64,000 bases of DNA from Wenyingzhuangia marina (GTDB lineage Bacteria; Bacteroidota; Bacteroidia; Flavobacteriales; Flavobacteriaceae): positions 744,001 through 808,000 of the forward strand of contig NZ_FQXQ01000001.1 in the NCBI RefSeq assembly GCF_900130035.1, written 5' to 3'. Under the pieces are notes generated by a model. The model ran no database searches and was not told where the DNA came from. It saw only the letters and a program-made list of their open reading frames with translations. This document shows positions 9,161 to 18,212 of the stretch, in pieces. A program made the position numbers and the translations under genes. The number at the start of each line of letters is the position of its first letter. Position 1 is the stretch's first letter.

Positions 9161-12100
9161 ATGTTTAATAAATTTATACATAGACCGGTTTTTGCCATTG
9201 TAATTTCGATTATTATCGTTTTTATAGGGACTTTGTCCATCAAGCAATTACCGATCTCACAATTTCCAAAAATAGCTCCCACAACAGTCAATATTTTTAT
9301 AGCCTATCCTGGAGCAAGTGCCGATGTATTGGTAAAGTCAACCCTTGTTACTCTTGAAAATTCTATCAACGGAGTTCAAGGAATGAGATATATGGCAACC
9401 GATGCAACTAGTGCGGGGGAAGCTACCTTAAGAATTATTTTTGAACCAGGTACAGATCCTAACCAAGCTGTAATTAGAGTAAAAACTCGTGTCGATCAAG
9501 TAATGCCCCTCTTGCCAGAATTGGTGCAACGTGAAGGGGTGGTTATCACACCTATCCAGCCAAGTATGTTAATGTATGTTAACTTATACGCTAAGGATAA
9601 AAATATGGACGAAAAGTTTTTATATAACTATGCCAACGTAAAAATGATTCCTGAAATCAACAGGATTAAAGGAGTTGCAAGATCACAAATTTTGGGGAGC
9701 CGTAGATATGCGATGCGTATTTGGTTAAAACCAGATAGAATGAGAGCTTACAATATTTCTATTGATGAGGTGATGGAAGCTTTACAAGAACAAAGTATTG
9801 TAGGTCGTCCTGGTAGAATTGGTCGAAGTTCAGGGATTGAAGCACAATCTTTAGAATATGTACTTACCTATAAAGGTAGATATAACGAGCCAGAACAATA
9901 TGGAAATGTGATTCTACGTGCCAATGCAGATGGAGAAAGTATACACTTAAAAGATGTTGCGAATGTTGAGTTAGGAAGTGAGTTTTTTGATATTTACTCA
10001 AACTTAGATGGTCATCCATCAGCAGCTATTGTATTAAAACAGAACTACGGAAGTAACGCAAGTGATGTTATTGAATCTGTAAAAGAAAAATTGGAGGAAA
10101 TGAAAGCTACGTTCCCTCCAGGATTAGATTATAAAATTAGTTATGACGTTTCTAAATTCTTAGATGCTTCCATAGAGCAAGTAGTTCATACACTTAGAGA
10201 TGCCTTTATTTTGGTAGCATTGGTGGTATTCATTTTCTTAGGAGATTGGCGTTCTACTTTAATTCCAATTTTAGCGGTACCAGTATCTTTGGTTGGAGCA
10301 TTCTTTATCATACAAGCGTTTGGCTTGTCTATCAACCTAGTAACTTTGTTTGCGTTGGTGTTAGCCATTGGTATTGTGGTAGATGATGCTATTGTAGTGG
10401 TAGAAGCTGTACATGCTAAATTTGATGAAGAGCCAAATATTACTCCTTATAAAGCAGTGAAAAAGGTATTAGGAGAAATTAGTGGAGCTATTATCGCAAT
10501 TACAGCCGTAATGGTGTCTGTGTTTTTACCAATTTCATTTATGTCAGGTCCGGTGGGTACGTTCTATAGACAGTTCTCTATCACCATGGCAAGTTCAATT
10601 GTAATTTCTGCATTAATAGCCTTGACATTAACACCAGTATTGTGTGCTATGTTGTTAAAAAATCACCATGGTCATGAAAAGAAATCGAATGTATTAACTA
10701 GGTCTCTAGATAAATTTAATGCAGGTTTTGATAAGTTAACAGGTCGATATGTTGCGGTTTTAAAAAGAATTGTAAGCAGACGTTGGTTAACTTTTGGAAT
10801 TTTAGCAGCCTTTTGTGCTAGTATTTTCTTTGCAAATAAAATATTACCATCAGGATTTATTCCAAGTGAAGATCAAGGGACTATTTATGCCATCATCCAA
10901 ACACCTCCAGGAGCTACTTTAGAAAGAACAAATGAAGTAGCAAGAAATCTTCAAAAAATATGTGAAGAAGTTGATGGAGTAGAATCTGTATCATCATTAG
11001 CAGGTTATGAAATCATGACAGAAGGTCGTGGTTCTAATGCAGGTACTTGTTTAATTAACTTAAAATCTTGGTCAGAACGTGAAGGAACTGTAAAAGATGT
11101 GATGGAAGAATTGGAAGAAAAATCTAAAGGTCTTGGAGCGGTGATCGAATTTTTTGAACCGCCAGCAATTCCAGGATTTGGTTCTTCAGGAGGTTTTTCT
11201 ATGCGTTTGTTAGATAAAACAACCACTACAGATTACCAAGAGTTTGATAAGATCAATAAAAAATTCATGGATGATTTAAGTAAGCGTAAAGAGTTAACAG
11301 GTTTATTTACCTTCTTTGCCGCAAATTATCCTCAGTATGAATTAGAGATTAACAATGATCTTGCTATGCAAAAAGGAGTTTCTATTGGTAAAGCCATGGA
11401 AAACTTAAACATTTTAATTGGTAGTACTTATGAACAAGGATTTGTGAAATTTGGACGTTTCTTTAAAGTGTACGTTCAATCGGATCCAAAATATAGAAGA
11501 TTACCATCGGATGTATTGAATTTATATGTTAAAAATGACCATGGAGAAATGGTGCCTTATTCAGCTTTTATGAAGTTGAAAAAAACACAAGGACCAAACG
11601 AGGTAACACGTTATAATATGTATAATTCAGCTGCTATTCGTGGACTTCCTGCAAAAGGATATAGTACTGCCGATGCCATTGAGGCTATTAAAGAAGTAGC
11701 GGCTGTAAGCTTGCCAAAAGATTATGATATTGCTTGGGAAGGACTTTCTTATGATGAATCTAATAGAGGGAATGAATCTCTTTATATTTTCTTAATTGTA
11801 TTGGTGTTTGTATACTTTGTATTGGCAGCACAATATGAAAGTTTTATTATTCCTTTGGCAGTAATTTTATCATTACCGGTGGGTATTTTAGGTTCGTTTG
11901 TGCTTTTAAAAATAATGGGGCTTGAAAATGATATTTATGCTCAAATTGGACTAATCATGCTGGTTGGTCTGTTAGGTAAAAATGCGGTATTGATTGTTGA
12001 GTTTGCGGTATTAAAACGTCATCAAGGAGCAACTATTTTAGAGGCAGCTATTGAAGGTGCAAAAGTACGTTTTAGACCTATTTTAATGACATCGTTTGCA

Positions 12101-12361
12101 TTTATTGCTGGGTTAATTCCTTTAATACTTGCTTCGGGAGCTGGAGCAATTGGTAACCGTACTATTGGAGCTTCTGCACTTGGAGGAATGTTATTTGGAA
12201 CTGTTTTCGGAGTAGTAATTGTTCCAGGGCTGTACTTTATTTTTGGAAGCTTGGCAGATGGTAGAAAATTAATTAAAGATGAGGATGATACTTCTTTATC
12301 AGAAGATTTTGTACATCAAATAGATGATTTTAACGAAAAAGAAGAAAATCATGATAAATAA
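9161..12361 (+). CDS. RND (HAE1/AcrB-type) multidrug efflux permease
   Basis: Proton-driven inner-membrane pump of 1066 residues with 12 predicted TM helices and two large periplasmic loops. The proton-relay Asp pair is visible in TM4 (IGIVVDDAIVVVEAV) and the partner Lys in TM10 (GLLGKNAVLIVEFA). The N-terminus FIHRPVFAIVISI and the segment GPVGTFYRQFSIT are typical of the HAE1 family. The hydrophilic C-terminus overlaps the outer-membrane factor gene by 11 bp, indicating translational coupling. The three genes form a complete tripartite exporter. Its substrates could be drugs, bile-like compounds or lipids. Confidence 0.96.
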   Translation: MFNKFIHRPVFAIVISIIIVFIGTLSIKQLPISQFPKIAPTTVNIFIAYPGASADVLVKSTLVTLENSINGVQGMRYMATDATSAGEATLRIIFEPGTDPNQAVIRVKTRVDQVMPLLPELVQREGVVITPIQPSMLMYVNLYAKDKNMDEKFLYNYANVKMIPEINRIKGVARSQILGSRRYAMRIWLKPDRMRAYNISIDEVMEALQEQSIVGRPGRIGRSSGIEAQSLEYVLTYKGRYNEPEQYGNVILRANADGESIHLKDVANVELGSEFFDIYSNLDGHPSAAIVLKQNYGSNASDVIESVKEKLEEMKATFPPGLDYKISYDVSKFLDASIEQVVHTLRDAFILVALVVFIFLGDWRSTLIPILAVPVSLVGAFFIIQAFGLSINLVTLFALVLAIGIVVDDAIVVVEAVHAKFDEEPNITPYKAVKKVLGEISGAIIAITAVMVSVFLPISFMSGPVGTFYRQFSITMASSIVISALIALTLTPVLCAMLLKNHHGHEKKSNVLTRSLDKFNAGFDKLTGRYVAVLKRIVSRRWLTFGILAAFCASIFFANKILPSGFIPSEDQGTIYAIIQTPPGATLERTNEVARNLQKICEEVDGVESVSSLAGYEIMTEGRGSNAGTCLINLKSWSEREGTVKDVMEELEEKSKGLGAVIEFFEPPAIPGFGSSGGFSMRLLDKTTTTDYQEFDKINKKFMDDLSKRKELTGLFTFFAANYPQYELEINNDLAMQKGVSIGKAMENLNILIGSTYEQGFVKFGRFFKVYVQSDPKYRRLPSDVLNLYVKNDHGEMVPYSAFMKLKKTQGPNEVTRYNMYNSAAIRGLPAKGYSTADAIEAIKEVAAVSLPKDYDIAWEGLSYDESNRGNESLYIFLIVLVFVYFVLAAQYESFIIPLAVILSLPVGILGSFVLLKIMGLENDIYAQIGLIMLVGLLGKNAVLIVEFAVLKRHQGATILEAAIEGAKVRFRPILMTSFAFIAGLIPLILASGAGAIGNRTIGASALGGMLFGTVFGVVIVPGLYFIFGSLADGRKLIKDEDDTSLSEDFVHQIDDFNEKEENHDK

Positions 12362-13781
12362 GATAAATAAATATGCAGGGGTAGTATTGATACTATTAAG
12401 TTTTACGGCTTGTAAAACCCCTGCTTTGGTTCAAAAAAATGAAGACACAATATTAGCTGAAACTTTTAATGGAGTAAAGGATACGGTAAATGTGGCAAAA
12501 GTTCAGTGGAAAGATTATTTCAAAGATCCTTATTTGGTAAAGTTGATAGATACAGCTTTGGTAAATAATCAAGAGTTGAATATTACACTTCAGGAAATTG
12601 AAATTGCAAGAAATGAAATACAAGCCAAAAAAGGGGAGTATTTGCCTTTTGTTGGTTTACAAGCTGGAGCAGGAGCAGAAAAGGTTGGTAGATATACCAG
12701 TCAAGGAGCGAATGATGCGACCACTCCATTTAAAGATGGAAAAGAGAATCCAGAGTTTTTGCCAGATTTTATGGTAGGAGCTTATGCTACTTGGGAAATA
12801 GATATTTGGAATAAATTGCATAACGCTAAAAAGGCAGCAGTAAGTAGATATTTAGCAACTGTTGAAGGAAAGAATTTTATGGTTACAAACTTGATTGCTG
12901 AAATAGCCAATTCATATTATGAATTATTGGCTTTAGACAATCAATTAGCAATTGTAAAGAGAAATATTACTTTACAAAGTAATGCACTTGAGATAGTAAA
13001 GTTGCAAAAACAATCTGCCAAAGTAACAGAATTGGCTGTAAAGAGATTCGAGGCACAAGTTTACAGTACAAAAAGTATTCAGTTTCAAATTCAGCAACAA
13101 GTCATAGAAGCAGAAAATAAAATTCGATTTTTAATTGGAGGTTATGCTGGTACTATTGAAAGAGATGATGAAGGTTTTGTTGATTTGACTCCTGATGTTG
13201 TTCATGCAGGAATACCATCAGAGTTATTGGCTAATAGACCAGATATTAAGCAAGCTGAGTTAGAATTGGCTGCGACTAAGTTAGATGTAAGAGTTGCAAA
13301 AGCTAGATTTTATCCTTCTTTGGGACTTTCTGCAGGTATAGGCTATCAGGCTTTTAATGCTAAATATTTATTAAGTACCCCAGAATCTTTGTTGTATTCT
13401 ATTGGTGGAGATTTAACAGCTCCGTTAATCAATAGAAAAGCAATCAAAGCGGAATATTACAATGCCAATGCAAAGCAAATTCAAGCTGTTTATAATTATG
13501 AACGAACTATTCTAAATGCTTATGTAGAGGTAGTGAATAAACTTTCTAAAATATCTAACCTAGAAAGTAGCTTTGATTTAAAACATAAAGAGGTTGAAGC
13601 GCTTACGGAATCAATCAATATCTCAAATAATCTATTTAGATCTGCAAGAGCAGACTATATGGAGGTATTATTAACGCAACGTGATGCCTTAGAGTCTAAA
13701 TTTGAATTAATTGAGACCAAAAAGAACCAAATGAATGCTTTTGTAAATATGTACAAAGCTTTAGGAGGTGGATGGAAATAA
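12351..13781 (+). CDS. TolC-like outer-membrane efflux lipoprotein (NodT family)
   Basis: Outer-membrane channel of the tripartite efflux system. I choose the ATG at 12351 because it is followed at once by a lipoprotein signal (INKYAGVVLILLSFTAC, lipobox FTAC). A longer frame from 12324 would put a charged tail before it. Two OEP repeats (about residues 55-240 and 265-470) are coiled-coil rich, with the conserved PSELLANRPDIKQAELELAAT segment between them and RFYPSLGLSAG afterwards. The length of 476 residues is normal. It overlaps the permease gene by 11 bp and ends the operon before a hairpin terminator. Confidence 0.94.
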   Translation: MINKINKYAGVVLILLSFTACKTPALVQKNEDTILAETFNGVKDTVNVAKVQWKDYFKDPYLVKLIDTALVNNQELNITLQEIEIARNEIQAKKGEYLPFVGLQAGAGAEKVGRYTSQGANDATTPFKDGKENPEFLPDFMVGAYATWEIDIWNKLHNAKKAAVSRYLATVEGKNFMVTNLIAEIANSYYELLALDNQLAIVKRNITLQSNALEIVKLQKQSAKVTELAVKRFEAQVYSTKSIQFQIQQQVIEAENKIRFLIGGYAGTIERDDEGFVDLTPDVVHAGIPSELLANRPDIKQAELELAATKLDVRVAKARFYPSLGLSAGIGYQAFNAKYLLSTPESLLYSIGGDLTAPLINRKAIKAEYYNANAKQIQAVYNYERTILNAYVEVVNKLSKISNLESSFDLKHKEVEALTESINISNNLFRSARADYMEVLLTQRDALESKFELIETKKNQMNAFVNMYKALGGGWK

Positions 13782-13812
13782 GAAGAATTGAGTAGTTTTT
13801 TTGTTTTTAATT

Positions 13813-13850
13813 GAAAATGCCGTATTGCGATAATGTAATACGGCATTTTC
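13813..13850. terminator. Bidirectional terminator (RND operon / mpl)
   Basis: Hairpin with arms GAAAATGCCGTATT and AATACGGCATTTTC. It lies between two convergent genes and contains A- and T-rich arm ends usable in both directions. Confidence 0.85.
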
Positions 13851-13874
13851 TATATCTATAGATTTATTTTCTTG

Positions 13875-15230
13875 TTAAGAAATAAGTTGTTTTACTTCTT
13901 CAAAGTCTAATCCACCATAATTTCCAGAACTCATTAATAAAGTTGCAGAATTTTCAAAATTTTGCTCAAATAAAAACTTTTTAAAATCATCTGGATTTGT
14001 ATAAATAATTAAATCCTCTCTTTTAAAAGCTTCTTTTATTTGTTGTGCAGAAACTTCGTCAAGTTGTTTGATGGCTACAGCATCAGGAGAATAAAAAACG
14101 ACTGCCTTGTCTGCTTGGTCTAGCGCTCCTTCGTATTCTTTCAAAAATTCAGCATTCAAACTACTATAGGTGTGTAGTTCTAAACAAGCCAATACGTTTC
14201 TATTTTTGTATTGATTTTTTACAGCCGTTGTGGTTGCTTGCACTTTGCTTGGAGAGTGAGCAAAATCTTTAAAAATAACAGCAGATTTTTTCTCAGCTAT
14301 TTTTTCTAAACGTTTACTAGCTCCTTTAAAACTTTCAATGGCTTCATAAAACTCTTCTTCGCCAACCCCCATGTGTTGACAAATCCATTTGGCACCGGCT
14401 AAGTTTTGTAAGTTGTGTTTTCCAAAAATTTCTAAAGGTAAATCACCCTCTGGAGTATCCAAAAGAGTGGTTCCATCTTCAATAGTGTAGTTTGGAGTAT
14501 GATATGGATATTTCTTTATTTGGTTTTCAGAGTTTTCAACCACGTTTTTTACTTGTTTATCTTCTTGGTTATACACCATAATTCCTCCTGGTGTTAGAGA
14601 ATCGGTAAAAATTGAAAACTGTTCAACGTAATTCTCAAAAGTTGGAAAGACATTAATATGATCCCAAGCAATACCACTTAACAAAGCAATATTAGGTTTG
14701 TATAAATGGAATTTAGGTCTTCTATCAATAGGGCTAGATAAATATTCATCACCTTCTAAAACGATGAATTCATTTTCTTCGGTTAAATGTACCATGGTAT
14801 CAAAACCTTCTAACTGTGCTCCTACCATATAATCAACATTGATGTTATGATAGTTTAATACATGGAGAATCATAGAAGTAATGGTTGTTTTTCCATGAGA
14901 ACCCCCAATCACTACTCTGGTTTTTTGTTTTGATTGTTCATATAAAAACTCAGGATAAGAATATATTTTTAAGCCTAATTCTTGTGCTTTAAGTAATTCT
15001 GCATTATCAGGTTTAGCATGCATTCCTAAAATAATAGCATCTAAATCTTTGGTTATTTTTTCAGGATACCAACCAAAAGTTAAAGGTAAAATTCCTTTGT
15101 TGGATAATCTAGATTTAGAAGGTTCAAAGATTGCATCATCACTTCCTGTTACTCGATATCCTTTGTTGTGTAATGCAATGGCTAAGTTATGCATAGCACT
15201 ACCTCCAATAGCAATAAAATGTATATTCAT
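13875..15230 (-). CDS. mpl: Mur ligase family: UDP-MurNAc tripeptide ligase (Mpl-like)
   Basis: Peptidoglycan recycling ligase that attaches recovered L-Ala-D-Glu-mDAP peptide to UDP-MurNAc in the cytosol. The N-terminal Rossmann region is IHFIAIGGSAMHNLAIAL. The ATP site is GGSHGKTTITSMI (about residue 110). The Mur central-domain pattern includes EGDEYLSSPIDRRPKF and HINVFPTFENY, and the C-terminal domain carries KDFAHSPSKV. Length is 451 residues. GSAMHNLA replaces the GIGMSALA pattern of MurC, which fits Mpl better than MurC. It is divergent from the barrel-protein gene at 15351. Confidence 0.88.
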   Translation of the reverse strand: MNIHFIAIGGSAMHNLAIALHNKGYRVTGSDDAIFEPSKSRLSNKGILPLTFGWYPEKITKDLDAIILGMHAKPDNAELLKAQELGLKIYSYPEFLYEQSKQKTRVVIGGSHGKTTITSMILHVLNYHNINVDYMVGAQLEGFDTMVHLTEENEFIVLEGDEYLSSPIDRRPKFHLYKPNIALLSGIAWDHINVFPTFENYVEQFSIFTDSLTPGGIMVYNQEDKQVKNVVENSENQIKKYPYHTPNYTIEDGTTLLDTPEGDLPLEIFGKHNLQNLAGAKWICQHMGVGEEEFYEAIESFKGASKRLEKIAEKKSAVIFKDFAHSPSKVQATTTAVKNQYKNRNVLACLELHTYSSLNAEFLKEYEGALDQADKAVVFYSPDAVAIKQLDEVSAQQIKEAFKREDLIIYTNPDDFKKFLFEQNFENSATLLMSSGNYGGLDFEEVKQLIS

Positions 15231-15350
15231 CTATCTTGTTGTTTCTAAATTCTTTAAGTAATTAAAAAGTAAATTTACTAAAAGCGAACAACTCATGGCC
15301 TTGTTTTTGTACATTTAATGCGAATAACAAATAATATTAAATAGAAATTT

Positions 15351-15824
15351 ATGAAAAAATTAGTGGTTACATTTGGACTGTTATTAGTAGGTCTTGCTTC
15401 TCAAGCTCAAGATTTATCTAAGCATGCTATCGGTTTGCGTTTGGGTGATAATGATGGTTTAGGGTATGAAATTTCTTACCAACATGCATTGTCTAATTCA
15501 AATAGATTGCAATTTGATTTAGGTTTTAGAGATAGAAATGGAGTGAGTAATTACAAATTAACAGGGTTGTATCAATGGGTTTGGGATTTAAGTGCACTGG
15601 CTCCAGGTTTTAATTGGTTTGCAGGTGCAGGTGCTGGAGTTGGTTCTGAGGATAAAGCTGATGGTAGCGAAACATTTGTAAATGCTGATGGTAATGTTGG
15701 TATTGAATACAATTTTGATTTTCCATTACAATTGTCTTTAGATACAAGACCAGAAATAGGAATTATTAATGGTGATAGTGATTTAGGTTTAGAAATTGCC
15801 TTAGGAGTACGTTACAAATTCTAA
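15351..15824 (+). CDS. Small outer-membrane beta-barrel protein
   Basis: Exported protein of 157 residues. The signal peptide ends near LASQAQ (residue 20). The mature part is glycine- and aromatic-rich with alternating strands (GYEISYQHAL, LQFDLGFRDR, FNWFAGAGAGVG) and ends in ALGVRYKF, a C-terminal Phe as in outer-membrane barrels. It has no close operon partner, with a terminator 17 bp downstream and divergent mpl upstream. The function is unknown. Confidence 0.75.
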   Translation: MKKLVVTFGLLLVGLASQAQDLSKHAIGLRLGDNDGLGYEISYQHALSNSNRLQFDLGFRDRNGVSNYKLTGLYQWVWDLSALAPGFNWFAGAGAGVGSEDKADGSETFVNADGNVGIEYNFDFPLQLSLDTRPEIGIINGDSDLGLEIALGVRYKF

Positions 15825-15840
15825 TTGAAAAAAGAATAAA

Positions 15841-15880
15841 AGAAAAGCCTCTGTATTTTTACAGGGGCTTTTCTGTTTTA
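15841..15880 (+). terminator. Intrinsic terminator
   Basis: Hairpin AGAAAAGCCTCTGTA / TACAGGGGCTTTTCT with a TTTT loop, followed by T-rich sequence, just after the barrel-protein stop codon. Confidence 0.85.
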
Positions 15881-15901
15881 ATTTATTCATCAAAAAAATA
15901 A

Positions 15902-15933
15902 TTGTGAAGCGCTTTTAAGAATACTTATCTTTG
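15902..15933 (+). promoter_or_regulatory. Bacteroidota-type promoter for kdsA
   Basis: TTG at 15902-15904 and TATCTTTG at 15926-15933 match the -33 TTG and -7 TAnnTTTG elements with a 21-bp spacer, 22 bp before the kdsA ATG. Confidence 0.6.
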
Positions 15934-15955
15934 AGCCTCAGAAATACATTAAAAA

Positions 15956-16774
15956 ATGGACTTAAACGTAATCCCAAAAATTAAACACGCAAATAGTGAT
16001 AATTTCTTTTTATTGGCAGGGCCTTGTGCTATTGAAGGAGAAGAAATGGCATTGAGAATTGCAGAACAAGTAGTGAAAATTACAGATAAATTAAATATTC
16101 CTTATGTGTTTAAAGGGAGTTTTAAAAAAGCAAACCGTTCTAGAGTTGATAGTTTTACGGGAATAGGTGATGAAAAAGCCTTAAAAATTTTACGTAAAGT
16201 TTCTGAAACTTTTGATGTACCTACTGTAACAGATATTCACGAAATTTCTGATGCTGCCATGGCTGCAGAATATGTAGATGTATTGCAGATACCTGCTTTC
16301 TTAGTTCGTCAAACAGATTTAGTAGTAGCGGCTGCCGAAACAGGAAAAGTAGTAAACTTAAAGAAAGGACAATTTATGAGTCCCGGAGCGATGCAACATG
16401 CGGTACAAAAAGTAAAAGATACTGGTTCTGATAAAGCTTGGATTACCGATAGAGGAACTATGTTTGGTTATCAAGACATGATTGTAGACTTTAGAGGAAT
16501 TCCAGAAATGAAAAAGTTTGCACCAACAGTGTTAGATGTAACACATTCTTTGCAACAGCCAAACCAAACAAGTGGTGTTACTGGAGGTAGACCAGATATG
16601 ATTGGAACTATCGCTAGAGCTGGAATTGCGGCTGGAGTTGATGGCTTGTTTATAGAAACTCATTTTGATCCTGCTAACGCAAAATCTGATGGAGCCAATA
16701 TGTTAAATATAGCATACTTAGAAAAATTGTTAACGGATTTAACAGCAATTAGAAAAGTGATTAATACTTTATAA
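15956..16774 (+). CDS. kdsA: 3-deoxy-8-phosphooctulonate synthase
   Basis: Condenses arabinose-5-phosphate with phosphoenolpyruvate to Kdo-8-phosphate, the first committed step to lipopolysaccharide Kdo. The DAHP-synthase-like TIM barrel shows GPCAIEGEE (about 22-30), FKGSFKKANRSR, and ETHFDPANAKSDG near the C-terminus. Length is 272 residues, normal for the family. It is preceded by a good promoter and followed by a long inverted repeat that separates it from the convergent DUF3820 gene. Confidence 0.97.
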   Translation: MDLNVIPKIKHANSDNFFLLAGPCAIEGEEMALRIAEQVVKITDKLNIPYVFKGSFKKANRSRVDSFTGIGDEKALKILRKVSETFDVPTVTDIHEISDAAMAAEYVDVLQIPAFLVRQTDLVVAAAETGKVVNLKKGQFMSPGAMQHAVQKVKDTGSDKAWITDRGTMFGYQDMIVDFRGIPEMKKFAPTVLDVTHSLQQPNQTSGVTGGRPDMIGTIARAGIAAGVDGLFIETHFDPANAKSDGANMLNIAYLEKLLTDLTAIRKVINTL

Positions 16775-16790
16775 TTAGAAATGAGATTTA

Positions 16791-16834
16791 AGTAGTGAGA
16801 AATGAGGGGATCTAGTTTCTCACATCTCACTACT
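16791..16834. repeat. Long-loop inverted repeat between convergent kdsA and DUF3820 gene
   Basis: Perfect 10-bp arms AGTAGTGAGA (16791-16800) and TCTCACTACT (16825-16834), with a partly complementary inner region (ATGAG/CTCA). The position suggests a bidirectional transcription end, although the T-run is weak. Confidence 0.55.
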
Positions 16835-16836
16835 CT

Positions 16837-17058
16837 CTATCTTTTTAATTTTCGAATAATATCTTCTAATCCATTCAATTTTAATTCGTAAACTTCTGCC
16901 ATCATTTTACCTAAAGTTCCAGCAGGGAATCCTTTGGTTTTGTACCAAACAATATAATGTTCTGGTAAATTAATCAAATCATAGCCTTTGTACTTTCCAA
17001 AAGGCATTTTAGTATTGGCTAGTTTGATTAAATATTCTTTGTCTGACAAATTGTGCAT
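16837..17058 (-). CDS. DUF3820 family protein
   Basis: Small cytosolic protein of 73 residues. The core MPFGKYKGYDLINLPEHYIVWY is the DUF3820 signature, a short domain also found near exonuclease-like proteins. I prefer the ATG at 17058 (MHNLSDKEYL); the longer frame from 17109 adds residues unlike the family. The function is not established. It is transcribed away from the tmRNA gene, whose promoter region overlaps its 5' side. Confidence 0.75.
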   Translation of the reverse strand: MHNLSDKEYLIKLANTKMPFGKYKGYDLINLPEHYIVWYKTKGFPAGTLGKMMAEVYELKLNGLEDIIRKLKR

Positions 17059-17098
17059 TATTTGTATAATTGGTATATGTTTTGAGCGTATAAATATA

Positions 17099-17106
17099 TA
17101 CATTTG
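17099..17106 (+). promoter_or_regulatory. Putative -7 box for tmRNA
   Basis: TACATTTG lies 19 bp before the mature 5' end of the tmRNA. The same TACATTTGCA string lies before tRNA-Leu at 47113, supporting a promoter role. The -33 element is unclear. Confidence 0.45.
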
Positions 17107-17125
17107 CAATCTTCTTTGACAATTT

Positions 17126-17521
17126 GGGGACGACTGGTTTTGACAGCGAGGTCAATTAACTAGTAAGCATGCCGAGAGATAGAACTCATTCTCGTAAATC
17201 GAGGTTCTAAAACAATAAACGGTGAAGAATCTTTCGCCATGGCTGCCTAATTATCCGAATTAATAGTACGATAAGGCCTAGGCTCACAAGGTGAGCAAGC
17301 TATGCATCTCATGCCAGCGCTGATAGACCGCGTGCAATTTAGAGATGTCGTAAAAGTCTAGATAGGAAAAGTATTACTTAGCTGCTTTTCCGAAACTCAA
17401 TAAGTTAAGCTTAGAGTAAGTTGTTTTTGACTAGCTTTTTGCCGACAATTTGATAAAAACTAAGCATGTAGAAAGCTACGCGATTGCTCGTTTGGACCCG
17501 AGTTCGATTCTCGGCGTCTCC
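17126..17521 (+). ncRNA. ssrA: Transfer-messenger RNA
   Basis: Rescues stalled ribosomes and tags incomplete proteins for proteolysis. The 5' end GGGGACGACTGGTTTTGACAG and the 3' T-arm (CCGAG TTCGATT CTCGG) plus CGTCTCC close a seven-pair acceptor stem. The tag reading frame ends at 17248-17250 and encodes GEESFAMAA from 17221, with Ala-Ala at the end as needed for ClpXP recognition. The resume codon may be this Gly or one before it. CCA is not encoded in full (the discriminator A is followed by CA). A strong terminator follows. Confidence 0.97.
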
Positions 17522-17525
17522 ACAA

Positions 17526-17565
17526 ATAAAAAAGCCCTTACTGTTTTCAGTAAGGGCTTTTTTAT
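17526..17565. terminator. Bidirectional terminator (ssrA / cold-shock gene)
   Basis: Hairpin AAAAGCCCTTACTG-TTTT-CAGTAAGGGCTTTT with A- and T-runs on both sides, between the convergent tmRNA gene and the cold-shock-domain gene. Confidence 0.93.
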
Positions 17566-17577
17566 TAGAATTTTATA

Positions 17578-18018
17578 TTAAGCTACAAACAACTTAACTT
17601 TTACTGCTACTAAGCCTTTAGGCCCTTTTTCAGTTTCAAAAGAAACTTTGTTTCCTTCTTTAATAGTTCCTTCTATATTGTTAACGTGCACAAAAAAACT
17701 ATCTCCTGTTTCTTTTTGGTCAATAAATCCATAACCTTTATCGGTGTTAAAATGATTTACAATTCCAATTTTAACAGGGTCTTCTTGTTCTAAATCTTCT
17801 TTTTTTGGAGTACTAACATGAATATCACTTAATGATATTTCTTCTCTTACATGTGAAGGATCTGGTTTTTCTGTTGTTAATTGTCCATCAGCTCCCATGT
17901 ACATGAATTCAGCAGTCTTTTCTCCAGATTCTTTTAACTGCTCTTTGCGGATCGCTTTCTCTTTACGTTTTTTTGCCTTTTTCTTTTCACGTTCCTTTTT
18001 TTCAAAACTATCTGCCAT
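17578..18018 (-). CDS. Cold-shock-domain protein with charged N-terminal extension
   Basis: Probable RNA-binding chaperone. The C-terminal 65 residues are a cold-shock domain: GIVNHFNTDKGYGFIDQ contains the RNP1-like KGYGFI, and DSFFVHVNNI the RNP2-like FFVHV. The N-terminal 80 residues are extremely Lys/Glu/Arg-rich (KKEREKKKAKKRKEKAIRKEQ) and probably helical or disordered. The length of 146 is about twice a simple Csp. It is monocistronic, ending at the terminator shared with ssrA. The extension could bind ribosomes or RNA; that is inference. Confidence 0.85.
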   Translation of the reverse strand: MADSFEKKEREKKKAKKRKEKAIRKEQLKESGEKTAEFMYMGADGQLTTEKPDPSHVREEISLSDIHVSTPKKEDLEQEDPVKIGIVNHFNTDKGYGFIDQKETGDSFFVHVNNIEGTIKEGNKVSFETEKGPKGLVAVKVKLFVA

Positions 18019-18212
18019 CTGCGGTTTTTTAATTTAAATTATTTCGATTTTTGCTAAGATATTAAATAGTGAACGAATAAGCCGTTGAACTCCCGTCTAT
18101 TTGTAAATTAAGACGATAAATAGCCCTTATTTAGATTTTAAATGGATTAATCTAGAAAATTAACCGATTTAAAACCCAATTAACATAAACCTAATTAGTT
18201 ACCGTTTTTATG

